From contig DAIRCS010000021.1 of NCBI GenBank assembly GCA_036796555.1, positions 1 through 37,278 on the forward strand: 37,278 nucleotides of DNA, given 5' to 3'. A model generated the notes under the pieces. The model was not told where the DNA came from. It did no database searches and was given only the letters and a program-made list of their open reading frames with translations. A program made the position numbers and the translations under genes. This stretch comes from JAJXWB01 sp036796555 (lineage in GTDB: Bacteria > Pseudomonadota > Alphaproteobacteria > Rhizobiales > Beijerinckiaceae). Positions 9,639 through 17,913 of this stretch are shown here, piece by piece (positions within the stretch are counted from its first letter, which is position 1; each line of letters starts with the position of its first letter).

Positions 9639-10200
9639 GACTGATCTGACCGATGGAAATGGCTCGTATCACCATGGCGACCTGCGCGCGGCGCTGATCG
9701 CGGAAGGGCTGCGTCTGCTGGACGGGCAGGGCGGCGGCGAACTGTCGCTGCGCGCGGCCGCGCGCAACGTCGGCGTCAGCGCCACCGCCGTCTACCGGCA
9801 CTTTCCCGACAAGGACGCGCTTCTGGCGGCGCTGGCGGAGGAAGGTTTCCGCAGGCTGGGCGAGGCGCAGCGCGCGGCTTTCGACGCCGCGCCCGCGGGC
9901 GGCGGCACGGCCTTCTGCGCGACCGGCGCCGCCTATGTGCGGTTCGCGCTGAAAAACCCGGCCTTGTTCCGGCTGATGTTCTCCGGGCCGGCCATGGCCT
10001 CCCGGCAATCGGACGCGGCGACGTTCCTGCGCGCGAACGCCACGGCGCTGGCGCCGGCCGGCGTCGATCCGAAAGTATTCGCGCTCCGGGCGTGGTCAGT
10101 CGCGCACGGGCTCGCCATGCTCATGCTCGACGGGCTTGCGCCCGCCGACGACGCCATGATCGACAGGGTCATCGCCTCGCAATTGCAGGCGCGGGACTGA
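9637..10200 (+). CDS. TetR/AcrR-family transcriptional regulator
   Basis: A protein of 187 aa. The N-terminal HTH is clear (LSLRAAARNVGVSATAVYRHF, about residues 36-56, followed by PDKDALLAALAEEGF). The C-terminal ligand domain contains YVRFALKNPALFRLMFSG and RAWSVAHGLAMLMLDG, typical of the TetR C-terminal domain with a W-H-G signature. It is divergent from the carotenoid oxygenase gene, and its own start codon lies inside an operator-like dyad. No Shine-Dalgarno is visible before the ATG, and a GATAAC -10-like element ends only 9 nt upstream of it, so a leaderless or near-leaderless transcript is plausible. It is likely an apocarotenoid- or aromatic-responsive repressor of its neighbour (inference). 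Confidence 0.92.
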   Translation: MTDLTDGNGSYHHGDLRAALIAEGLRLLDGQGGGELSLRAAARNVGVSATAVYRHFPDKDALLAALAEEGFRRLGEAQRAAFDAAPAGGGTAFCATGAAYVRFALKNPALFRLMFSGPAMASRQSDAATFLRANATALAPAGVDPKVFALRAWSVAHGLAMLMLDGLAPADDAMIDRVIASQLQARD

Positions 10201-10226
10201 GCCGGGGACGACGGGATCGCGGAAAT

Positions 10227-10251
10227 GCGCGCCGAGTCCGGCCCGGCGCGC
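10227..10251. terminator. Hairpin between convergent tetR and rne
   Basis: GCGCGCCG (10227-10234) pairs perfectly with CGGCGCGC (10244-10251) over 8 bp with a 9-nt loop. It is 27 nt after the tetR stop and 10 nt before the rne stop. Its poor T tract makes it a weak intrinsic terminator or an RNA-stabilising 3' stem serving both convergent genes. Confidence 0.45.
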
Positions 10252-10260
10252 TCCTCTCGC

Positions 10261-13158
10261 TCAATTGCCCGTGATCGAGGCCTTGGCGCGCTGCCACCAG
10301 CCGCCCTTCTTGGGGGCGTTGGGGTCGGCCTCGGTGATCACGCGGCCGATGTCGGCGCGCGGCTGCTCGATCGCGCGCGGCGGCTGCGGCGCAGGCGCCG
10401 GCTCCGGTTCGGGCTGCGCGATCACGGCCGGCGCGGGCTCTTCCGCCGGAGCGCTCTCCGGGACGGGTGCCTCCGCATGCGCCGGCTCGACCAGTTTCAA
10501 CTCGGGCTGGCGCGGCGCCGGTTCCTCGGCCGCGGGCGTCTCGGCCGTGGGCGTCGCCTCGGCCGGCGCGGCGGCGACGGGTTCTGGCGCCTCCGCCTGC
10601 TGGCTGTCCGGCGCGTGGAACGGCTCCGGACGATCGGAATTTTCGCGCGCCCAGAAGCCCGCGCCCGAACGTTCGGCCGGAATCTCGGCCTGCAGGAAAT
10701 CGCCGTTGGCTTCGGCGACGACCGCGAGGCCCTCGTCGGAGGGCTGCGGCGCGTCGGCTGCGATCGCGCCTTCGCGCTCCCCGCCACGCCCGCGACGCCG
10801 CCGCCGCCGGCGGCGGCCACGGCGCTGGCCGTCCTCGCCCTCCTCGTCGCGTTCCTCGCGGGCGCGACGGCCTTCGGCCGAGCTTTCGTTTTCGTCCTCG
10901 CCTTCGTCGCCGTCGCCTTCGGCTTCCGCCGCCTCGTCGGCGTCCTCCTCGTCGAGCGCCTCGTCGGCCTCGTCGACTTCCTCGTCGGCCTCGAGCAGGG
11001 CGGGGTCGACGAACATCGGTTCCGGCGTGCCGGTCGCAGGCTCGCCGCGCTCCAGCGCGTGATAGGTCGAGCCCGTCAGCGTATCGTCGGCCATGACGAA
11101 GATTTCGACGCCGAAGCGGCGCTCGATCTCGCGCAGGTGCGCCCGCTTCTGGTTGAGGATGTAGAGCGCGACATTCGTGCGCGTCTTCACGATGATGTTG
11201 TGCGAGGCGCTCTTGATGAGCGCTTCTTCCAGCACGCGCAGCACATGCAGCGCGATCGACGACGTCGAACGCACCGTGCCCGCGCCCGCGCAATGCGGGC
11301 AGGGCACCGTCGAGCCTTCCAGCACGCCGGTGCGGATGCGCTGCCGCGACATTTCGAGCAGGCCGAAATGCGAGATGCGGCCGACCTGGATTCTCGCGCG
11401 ATCGTTCTTCAGCGCGTCCTTCAAGCGACGCTCGACCGCGCGATTGTTGCGCGGCTCCTCCATGTCGATGAAGTCGACGACGATGAGGCCGGCGAGATCG
11501 CGCAGGCGCAACTGGCGCGCGACCTCGTCGGCCGCCTCCAGATTGGTGCGCAGCGCCGTGTCCTCGATATTGTGCTCGCGGGTCGAACGGCCCGAGTTCA
11601 CGTCGATCGCGACCAGCGCTTCCGTCTGGTTGATGACGAGATAGCCGCCGGACTTCAGCGTTACCTGCGGCGAGAACATCGCGTCGAGCTGCGTCTCCAC
11701 GCCCGACTTCACGAACACGCCCTGCGGCTCGCGCCACATGTGCACGTTGCGCGCGTGGCTCGGCATCAGGAGCCGCATGAAGTCCTTGGCCTCGCGGAAG
11801 CCGGTCTCGCCGGACACGACGACCTCGTCGACCTCCTTGTTGTAGAGATCGCGGATCGCGCGCTTGATGAGCGAGCCTTCCTCGTAGACGAGCGTCGGCG
11901 CCGAGGAGCGCAGCGTCGTCTCGCGCACCGTCTCCCACATGCGCATCAGATATTCGAAGTCGCGACGCACTTCCTGCCGCGTGCGCGAGGCGCCGGCGGT
12001 GCGCAGGATGACGCCCATGCCGTCCGGCACTTCGAGATCCTGCGCGATGGTCTTCAGGCGCTTGCGGTCGCCGGCGTCGGTGATCTTGCGCGAAATGCCG
12101 CCGCCGCGCGCCGTGTTCGGCATCAGCACGGAATAGCGGCCGGCGAGCGACAGATAGGTCGTCAGCGCCGCGCCCTTGTTGCCGCGCTCTTCCTTGACGA
12201 CCTGAACGAGCAGCACCTGACGGCGCTTGATGACTTCCTGGATCTTGTACTGCCGGCGCAACCTCGGTTGGCGACGGGGCATTTCCTCCATCGCGTCGCC
12301 GCCGATCTGCTCGACGTGTTCTTCCTCGTCTTCGTCCTCGTCGTCGGACGTTTCGTCGTCGCGTTCCTCGATGCGGCGCGCCTTCGTCTCATGGTCGGGC
12401 GTCTCGCCGGCTTCCTCGCCGTCCATGGCGGCGTCGGTCTCGGAAATGGTGGCGTAGCCCTCCGCGTCGACGGCGAGCGTATGCGCTGCGTCTTCGTCCT
12501 GCGCCTCCCCAGCGACGCGCTCGGAAGGCGCGGGCGCTTCGGCGGCTTCGACCACGGCGATCTCGACCGGCGCTTCCGCGACGACGGCCTCGGCGGTCGC
12601 GACGGGCGGCTCGGCTGCGAGGGCTTCGGCAGGCTGCGCCTCGGCGACAGCGCCCTCGGCAGGGGCTGCGGTTTCGTCATGAACCCCGGCTTCGGCGGAT
12701 GTCGCAACTTCGGCGATCGCCTCGCCTTCGGCCGGCGCGGCGCCGTCCTCGCTCAGGGGCGCCGCCTCGGAAATCGTCTCGTCGGCGTGCGACTGGCGGC
12801 GGGCTTCGCTGTCGCGACCGCGGCGGCGGCGGCTGCGGCGCGGACGCTGCTCCTCTTCCTCGTCGGCGTGGGAGGCGGCTTCTTCCTCGAGCAGCGCCTG
12901 CCGGTCGGCGACCGGAATCTGGTAATAGTCGGGGTGGATTTCGGAGAAGGCGAGAAACCCGTGCCGGTTGCCGCCGTAGTCGACGAAGGCGGCCTGCAGG
13001 GACGGTTCGACCCGCGTGACCTTCGCCAGATAGATGTTGCCGCGCAGCGGCTTCTTGGAGGCGGATTCGAAATCGAATTCTTCGACGCGATTACCTCTGA
13101 GCACCACCACCCGGGTTTCTTCCGGATGAGATGCGTCGATCAGCATTTTGTTGGCCAT
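10261..13158 (-). CDS. rne: Ribonuclease E/G family endoribonuclease (RNase E)
   Basis: A protein of 965 aa from MANKMLIDASHPEETRVVVL (13158). It is the degradosome endoribonuclease that starts mRNA decay and processes rRNA and tRNA. An S1 domain begins around residue 36 (KPLRGNIYLAKV). It is split by a roughly 210-residue Ala/Glu/Pro-rich acidic insertion (about 92-303, with a basic RRSRRRRGR patch), after which S1 resumes at QYKIQEVIKRRQVLLVQV. The catalytic Mg aspartates are in ALVAIDVNSGRST and LIVVDFIDMEE, and the zinc link is CPHC. The C-terminal third is disordered and acidic with a basic RRGRRRRRRRRGRGG RNA-binding patch, and it ends in a short conserved WWQRAKASITGN tail. The S1 insertion is typical of alphaproteobacterial RNase E. 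It is preceded by a long leader. Confidence 0.96.
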   Translation of the reverse strand: MANKMLIDASHPEETRVVVLRGNRVEEFDFESASKKPLRGNIYLAKVTRVEPSLQAAFVDYGGNRHGFLAFSEIHPDYYQIPVADRQALLEEEAASHADEEEEQRPRRSRRRRGRDSEARRQSHADETISEAAPLSEDGAAPAEGEAIAEVATSAEAGVHDETAAPAEGAVAEAQPAEALAAEPPVATAEAVVAEAPVEIAVVEAAEAPAPSERVAGEAQDEDAAHTLAVDAEGYATISETDAAMDGEEAGETPDHETKARRIEERDDETSDDEDEDEEEHVEQIGGDAMEEMPRRQPRLRRQYKIQEVIKRRQVLLVQVVKEERGNKGAALTTYLSLAGRYSVLMPNTARGGGISRKITDAGDRKRLKTIAQDLEVPDGMGVILRTAGASRTRQEVRRDFEYLMRMWETVRETTLRSSAPTLVYEEGSLIKRAIRDLYNKEVDEVVVSGETGFREAKDFMRLLMPSHARNVHMWREPQGVFVKSGVETQLDAMFSPQVTLKSGGYLVINQTEALVAIDVNSGRSTREHNIEDTALRTNLEAADEVARQLRLRDLAGLIVVDFIDMEEPRNNRAVERRLKDALKNDRARIQVGRISHFGLLEMSRQRIRTGVLEGSTVPCPHCAGAGTVRSTSSIALHVLRVLEEALIKSASHNIIVKTRTNVALYILNQKRAHLREIERRFGVEIFVMADDTLTGSTYHALERGEPATGTPEPMFVDPALLEADEEVDEADEALDEEDADEAAEAEGDGDEGEDENESSAEGRRAREERDEEGEDGQRRGRRRRRRRRGRGGEREGAIAADAPQPSDEGLAVVAEANGDFLQAEIPAERSGAGFWARENSDRPEPFHAPDSQQAEAPEPVAAAPAEATPTAETPAAEEPAPRQPELKLVEPAHAEAPVPESAPAEEPAPAVIAQPEPEPAPAPQPPRAIEQPRADIGRVITEADPNAPKKGGWWQRAKASITGN

Positions 13159-13645
13159 TGCAAACTCTTTGGCGCGTTCCGCCGGGCGGCGCCGCACGTC
13201 CTGCCGGGCTCGAATTCGGCCGGGGCTGGAGTGCGCGGCTCCGCTGTGGAGCTGTCACGCGCGATGTTCGAGGATGTGGAGAGGTTGTGAAAACGGGCCG
13301 GCGCGCGTTGTCAGGCGCGGCGACGGTCCCGGAATGGAAGGCGGCGACCTGTCGAACGCCCGCCGCGAATGCGGCGGATGGCGTCACGGTCCGAACGGAC
13401 GAGGCGGCTTCGAGAGCCGTTCGCGTCGTGGTCGGATGTGAGTAGCCAGCGTTCACTTTAGGTCTCTTGGCCCGGAAAGGCCGGGAGGAAACTCGATAGC
13501 TGCGAGCCCGCCGCGATCGAGCAAAGCCCTTCGATCCTGCAATCGACTGAAACCTCTGGCTCTTGTCGCTGCTTGGGACTGTCGGGAAACCCATCCGTCC
13601 CCGGCGCTTCCCGAGGGAGGCGCGACGCGCGGAACGGACGTTTTC
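13159..13645 (-). promoter_or_regulatory. Long untranslated leader of rne
   Basis: About 490 nt lie between the rne start and the best promoter candidate, with no convincing gene on either strand. The RNA would form several GC hairpins, for example CCGCCGC/GCGGCGG with a 4-nt loop (13360-13377) and CCCGG/CCGGG near 13470. In enterobacteria a long rne 5' leader lets RNase E cut its own mRNA and autoregulate. A comparable role here is inferred only from length, position and folding potential. The Shine-Dalgarno before the rne ATG is weak (AAGAG). Confidence 0.45.
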
Positions 13646-13675
13646 TACATAAGCGATCGGGCGGGCCCTTGGCAA
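13646..13675 (-). promoter_or_regulatory. Candidate rne promoter
   Basis: On the minus strand TTGCCA (13670-13675) and TATGTA (13646-13651) are separated by 18 bp. This is the best sigma-70-like pair in the 652-bp rne/amiC intergenic region. Assignment is by eye only. Confidence 0.4.
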
Positions 13676-13810
13676 GTTTTATGCTCGACCTGTGGCCTGG
13701 CTGCTACAGTCCGCTCATAAAGCGGGCGACGCGGTTACGGAGCATTAACCCTCGCGCTCCTATTCCTTACAAGGACGCAACGGCCGGCCACGCGGACAGC
13801 GAGCGATCGA

Positions 13811-15139
13811 ATGGGCCTTGGGCGCCTCCGGACATCTGGCCTCATCGGCCTCGCGCTCGCCGCGCCGCTTCTGCTGGCCGCAGCGCCGGCGCCGGCGCAG
13901 GCGGGCGGGCTGCTCGGAGCGCGATCGGCGGCCCGCGACATAGCGGCCGGGGTCGCCGTCACCGCCGCAAATGTCGAACGCACTGGAACGACGGCGAAAA
14001 TCAGCTTCGACCTCAACCGCGCCGTCGCGGTCGAGGCCTATGTTCTCGCCGACCCCGACCGGGTCGTCGTGGAACTGCCGGAAGCCTCCTTTCTGATCGA
14101 TCCGGCGATCGGCCGGGCGCCCGCCGCGCGTGGAAAGGCGGAATCGCCCCCGCTCGTGCCGAGCTTCCGCTTCGGCCAGTTCGCGCCGGGCCGGTCCCGA
14201 ATCGTTTTCGACCTGTCCGAGCCGGCGCGGATCGTGAAGGCGGTCGCCGTGCCGACCGAATCCGGCGGCGCGGCCCGCCTCGTCGTCGAACTCGCCCAGA
14301 CGCCGGCCGACGCCTTCCGCGCCGCCGCCCGCGCCGCGCGCGCCGCCCAGTTGCAGAAGGCGCCCGTCCGCGACGAGCCGCCTGAGCAATCGCAGACGCA
14401 GACGAAGCCGCTGATCGTGATCGACGCCGGCCATGGCGGCGTCGACATGGGCGCCGTCGGGGCGAAAAACATCTACGAGAAGGACATCGTTCTCGACGTC
14501 GCCCGTCGGCTTGCGGCCAAGCTCGAGGCCGGCGGCCGCGCGCGCACGCTGCTCACGCGCAACGACGACGAGTTCATTCCGCTGGGCGACCGCGTGAAAA
14601 TCGCGCGCAAGGCCAACGCCAAGCTGTTTCTGTCGATCCACGCCGACATGCTGAACGAGGCCTCGGTGCACGGCGCGACCGTCTATACGGTCTCCGACCG
14701 CGCTTCCGACGCCGAGGCGGCGCGGGTCGCCGCGACCGAAAACGCCGCCGACAAGGCCGGCGGCATGGCCGAGTCCGAGGAGATCGGCGACGTCAACGAC
14801 ATTCTGTTCGATCTGACCCGCCGCGAGACGCGCGCGATCGGCCATCAGTTCGCGACCAGCCTGATCGACTTCTGGAAGGCCGCCGGGGATTCGAACAAGA
14901 ATCCCGTCCGCTCCGCCGGATTCGTCGTGCTGAAGGCGCCGGACGTCCCCTCCGTCCTGCTCGAGCTCGGCTATCTCTCCAACGAGCGCGATCTCGCCAA
15001 GCTGAATTCCGAAGCCTGGCGCCAGACCGCCGCCGACCGCATCGCCCAGGCGGTCGAACGCTATTTCAACCGGCGCACCGCCGACGCCGACGAACGGACG
15101 CCGGCCGCCGAGCGCAACGCCGGATTGGCGGCGCGCTGA
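13811..15139 (+). CDS. amiC: N-acetylmuramoyl-L-alanine amidase with AMIN domain (AmiC-type)
   Basis: A protein of 442 aa. A signal peptide (about 1-31, ending APAQA/GG) is followed by an N-terminal AMIN domain (about 45-165), which in relatives binds peptidoglycan or directs the enzyme to the septum. The Amidase_3 domain from about residue 199 has zinc ligands H208 (IDAGHGG), E223 (NIYEKD) and H277 (LSIHADM), and catalytic E385 (SVLLELGYLSNE). It cuts the amide between MurNAc and L-Ala in the periplasm, mainly in daughter-cell separation. No autoinhibitory helix is obvious by eye. The gene order rne-amidase-mrcA-prfB is conserved in alphaproteobacteria. A GCATTAACC motif lies about 60 bp upstream. 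Confidence 0.92.
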   Translation: MGLGRLRTSGLIGLALAAPLLLAAAPAPAQAGGLLGARSAARDIAAGVAVTAANVERTGTTAKISFDLNRAVAVEAYVLADPDRVVVELPEASFLIDPAIGRAPAARGKAESPPLVPSFRFGQFAPGRSRIVFDLSEPARIVKAVAVPTESGGAARLVVELAQTPADAFRAAARAARAAQLQKAPVRDEPPEQSQTQTKPLIVIDAGHGGVDMGAVGAKNIYEKDIVLDVARRLAAKLEAGGRARTLLTRNDDEFIPLGDRVKIARKANAKLFLSIHADMLNEASVHGATVYTVSDRASDAEAARVAATENAADKAGGMAESEEIGDVNDILFDLTRRETRAIGHQFATSLIDFWKAAGDSNKNPVRSAGFVVLKAPDVPSVLLELGYLSNERDLAKLNSEAWRQTAADRIAQAVERYFNRRTADADERTPAAERNAGLAAR

Positions 15140-15189
15140 GGCCCCGCCGTTCGCGCCGCTCGGCCTGCGCCCTGAATCCACCATAGTTA

Positions 15190-15213
15190 GTGCGCATCAA
15201 GCGCACGCGTTTT
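15190..15213 (+). terminator. Weak terminator after amiC
   Basis: GTGCGC (15190-15195) pairs with GCGCAC (15201-15206) around a 5-nt loop and is followed by GCGTTTT. It sits 50 nt after the amiC stop. The remaining spacer to mrcA (15214-15394) has a second perfect hairpin, GCGCAGG-TCG-CCTGCGC near 15325, and presumably the mrcA promoter, which I cannot place with confidence. Confidence 0.4.
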
Positions 15214-15394
15214 CGTGTGGATCGGCCGGCGCGTTGCGTATATGGATGAGCCGCCGGAGCGTAGCGCTCTGTCCGTCGGGGGCGGACAGGTCGGCGTGTC
15301 AGCCGCCGCGGATGTCGGGCGCAGGTCGCCTGCGCCGCCCGGCGATGCAAGACCAGGGCGTTTGAGCAGTGACCTTTGCGCAGAGACCATCGAT

Positions 15395-17809
15395 ATGCGG
15401 ATGATCGGCCGCTTTTTCGGCTTCGTGTTTGCGACCGGCGCGATTCTGTTCGTGATCGGCGCGGTGGTCGTCGCCGGCGTCATCTACACCTATTCCAAGG
15501 ATCTGCCCGACACCGCGCAGCTCAAGAACTACGAGCCGCCGGTGATGACCCGCGTGCATGCGGGCGATGGGTCGATCCTGGCCGAATATTCGCGCGAGCG
15601 TCGTCTTTATCTGCCGAGCTACGCCATTCCGCCGCTGGTCAAGCAGGCCTTCATCGCGGCTGAAGACAAGAATTTCTACACCCACAACGGCGTCGACCCC
15701 GAAGGCATCGCGCGCGCCGTGATGATCCTGCTGCAGGGCCAGAAGCACGTGCAGGGCGCGTCCACCATCACGCAGCAGGTCGCCAAGAACTTTCTCGTCG
15801 GCAACGAGCGCTCGGTGGAGCGCAAGATTCGCGAGGCGCTGATCTCGTTCCGCATCGAGGCCGCCTATCCGAAGGAGAAGATTCTCGAACTCTACCTGAA
15901 CGAGATTTATCTCGGCCTCGGCAATTACGGCGTCGCGGCCTCCGCGCTGAACTACTTCAACAAGTCGGTGCACGAGCTGACGATCGCCGAAGCCGCCTAT
16001 CTCGCCGCGCTGCCCAAGGCGCCGAGCGATCTCAACCCGTTCCGCAACCGCGACAAGGCGATCGACCGCCGCAATTACGTCATCAAGCGCATGGTCGAGG
16101 ACGGCTACGTCTCGAAGGAGGACGGCGACAAGGCGCGCGCCGAGCCGCTCGGCGTCAATCCGCGCGCGCTGTCGCCCAACACCTATGTCGCCGGCTATTT
16201 CGCCGAGGAAGTGCGCCGCGAATTGTCGGACCGCTACGGCGACAAGAAACTCTACGAAGGCGGCCTGTCGGTGCGCACGACGCTCGATCCGCAGATGCAG
16301 GTCTGGGCGCGCAAGGCGCTGGTCAACGGCCTCGTGCGCTTCGACGAGGCGCAGGGCTATCGCGGCGCCATGCAGCATATCGAGACGGCCGGCGACTGGG
16401 GCGCTCCGCTCGGCGCGATCCCGGCGCTCGGCGACGTGAAGCCGTGGCGCCTGGCGGTCGTCCTCGACGCCACGGATTCGCAGGCCCGTATCGGCCTGCA
16501 GCCGGCGAAGGAAAAGTCCGGCGAGCTGGCGCGCGACCGCGAGACGGGCGTCATCAATCGCGAGGGCATGGCCTGGACCGGCAAGTCGCCGCGCTCGGCC
16601 TTCAGCATCGGCGACGTCGTCTATGTCGAGCCGCTCGACAAGGCGCCGGGCCAGTATCGTCTGCGCCAGGTGCCGGACATCTCCGGCGCGCTCATGGCGA
16701 TGGACCCCTACACGGGCCGCGTCTTCGCCATGGTCGGCGGCTTTTCGTTCGACCAGTCGGAATTCAACCGCGCCACGCAGGCGCAGCGCCAGCCGGGCTC
16801 CGCCTTCAAGCCCTTCGTCTACGCCACCGCGCTCGACAACGGCTACACGCCGTCCTCGGTCATTCTCGACGAGACGATCGAGATCGACCAGGGCAATGGC
16901 GAAATCTGGCGGCCGGAGAATTTCGAGGGCAAGGGCACCGGGCCGCACACGTTGCGCTACGGCGTCGAGCATTCCAAGAACATGATGACGGTGCGTCTGG
17001 CGAAAGACGTCGGCATGCCGCTGATCGTCGAATACGCCAAGCGTTTCGGCATCTACGACGACATGGCGCCCTATCTGTCGCTGTCGCTCGGCGCGGGCGA
17101 GACGACGCTGATGCGCATGGTCACTGGCTATTCCATGCTCGACAACGGCGGCAAGCGCATCAAGCCCTCGCTGATCGACCGTATTCAGGACCGCTGGGGC
17201 CACACGATCTACCGGCACGACGAGCGTCAGTGCATCGGCTGCGACGCGGCGAAGTGGGACGATCAGCCCGAGCCGAAACTGATCGACAAGCGCGAGCAGG
17301 TGCTCGATCCGATGACGGCCTACCAGATCACCTCGATCATGGAAGGCGTGATCCTGCGTGGCACCGGCCAGAGCATCAAATCGGTCGGCAAGCATCTGGC
17401 CGGCAAGACCGGCACGACCAACGACGCCAAGGATCTCTGGTTCGTCGGCTTCTCGCCGGATCTCGCCGTCGGCGTCTACATCGGCTACGACCGTCCGCGC
17501 TCGCTCGGTTCCGGCAAGTCCGCGCAGGCGGCGACCTACGCCGCGCCGATCTTCCGCGACTTCATGACGCTCGCGCTGAAGGACAAGCCCGACGCGCCCT
17601 TCCGCGTACCGCCGGGCATCAAGCTGATCTCGGTCGATCCCCGCTCGGGCATGCGCTCGTCGGGGCAGGGCTCGATCCTCGAAGCCTTCAAGCCCGGCAC
17701 CGCGCCGCCCGACACCTATTCGGTTATCGGCGACGCGACCTCGCGCGGCGCGGCGACGGCGCCGGATGTGGATCGCTCGGTGGGTTCGGGCACCGGTGGG
17801 CTTTACTGA
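15395..17809 (+). CDS. mrcA: Penicillin-binding protein 1A (bifunctional glycosyltransferase/transpeptidase)
   Basis: A protein of 804 aa from MRMIGRFFGFVFATGAILFV (15395). The open frame upstream encodes unrelated sequence. One transmembrane anchor lies at about residues 7-30. The GT51 glycosyltransferase domain has the catalytic Glu E90 in IAAEDKNFYTHNGVD and GASTITQQVAKNFL. An inserted OB-like region (about 350-440) precedes the transpeptidase domain with S469-AFK (QPGSAFKPF), S527-KN and K671-TG (AGKTGTTNDAKD). It polymerises glycan strands and cross-links stem peptides outside the inner membrane. It follows the amidase gene in the same direction, with a 255-bp gap, suggesting its own promoter. 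Confidence 0.95.
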   Translation: MRMIGRFFGFVFATGAILFVIGAVVVAGVIYTYSKDLPDTAQLKNYEPPVMTRVHAGDGSILAEYSRERRLYLPSYAIPPLVKQAFIAAEDKNFYTHNGVDPEGIARAVMILLQGQKHVQGASTITQQVAKNFLVGNERSVERKIREALISFRIEAAYPKEKILELYLNEIYLGLGNYGVAASALNYFNKSVHELTIAEAAYLAALPKAPSDLNPFRNRDKAIDRRNYVIKRMVEDGYVSKEDGDKARAEPLGVNPRALSPNTYVAGYFAEEVRRELSDRYGDKKLYEGGLSVRTTLDPQMQVWARKALVNGLVRFDEAQGYRGAMQHIETAGDWGAPLGAIPALGDVKPWRLAVVLDATDSQARIGLQPAKEKSGELARDRETGVINREGMAWTGKSPRSAFSIGDVVYVEPLDKAPGQYRLRQVPDISGALMAMDPYTGRVFAMVGGFSFDQSEFNRATQAQRQPGSAFKPFVYATALDNGYTPSSVILDETIEIDQGNGEIWRPENFEGKGTGPHTLRYGVEHSKNMMTVRLAKDVGMPLIVEYAKRFGIYDDMAPYLSLSLGAGETTLMRMVTGYSMLDNGGKRIKPSLIDRIQDRWGHTIYRHDERQCIGCDAAKWDDQPEPKLIDKREQVLDPMTAYQITSIMEGVILRGTGQSIKSVGKHLAGKTGTTNDAKDLWFVGFSPDLAVGVYIGYDRPRSLGSGKSAQAATYAAPIFRDFMTLALKDKPDAPFRVPPGIKLISVDPRSGMRSSGQGSILEAFKPGTAPPDTYSVIGDATSRGAATAPDVDRSVGSGTGGLY

Positions 17810-17826
17810 ACGGACGTTAGGCATTA

Positions 17827-17869
17827 GGCAATCGGCAGTCGTGCAATCGACTGCCGAAAGCCGATTGCC
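17827..17869 (+). terminator. Nested hairpin after mrcA
   Basis: GGCAATCGGC (17827-17836) is the inverted copy of GCCGATTGCC (17860-17869). Within it CGGCAGTCG (17833-17841) pairs with CGACTGCCG (17848-17856) around TGCAAT. The inner and outer stems compete for a few bases. Position directly after the mrcA stop suggests a transcript-end stem. There is no T tract. Confidence 0.45.
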
Positions 17870-17913
17870 GATCGCCTTCCCCATCCTCCCCGCGGACTTG
17901 CCTCTCTTTCCAC

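Noticed and set aside
8057..9640. 527-codon plus-strand frame opposite the carotenoid oxygenase
   Set aside because: The oxygenase on the minus strand has all four iron-binding histidines; the plus frame has none of any known family and runs through the repeat and promoter.
10225..13290. 1021-codon open frame on the plus strand
   Set aside because: It lies antisense to rne. The protein is Arg/Leu/Val-rich with no family motifs, as expected for a shadow frame in GC-rich DNA; RNase E motifs on the minus strand are unambiguous.
13091..13675. 194-codon minus-strand frame over the rne leader
   Set aside because: It overlaps the rne start in another frame, is Ser/Arg/Pro-rich, has no Shine-Dalgarno or motif, and would start within the candidate -10/-35 region.
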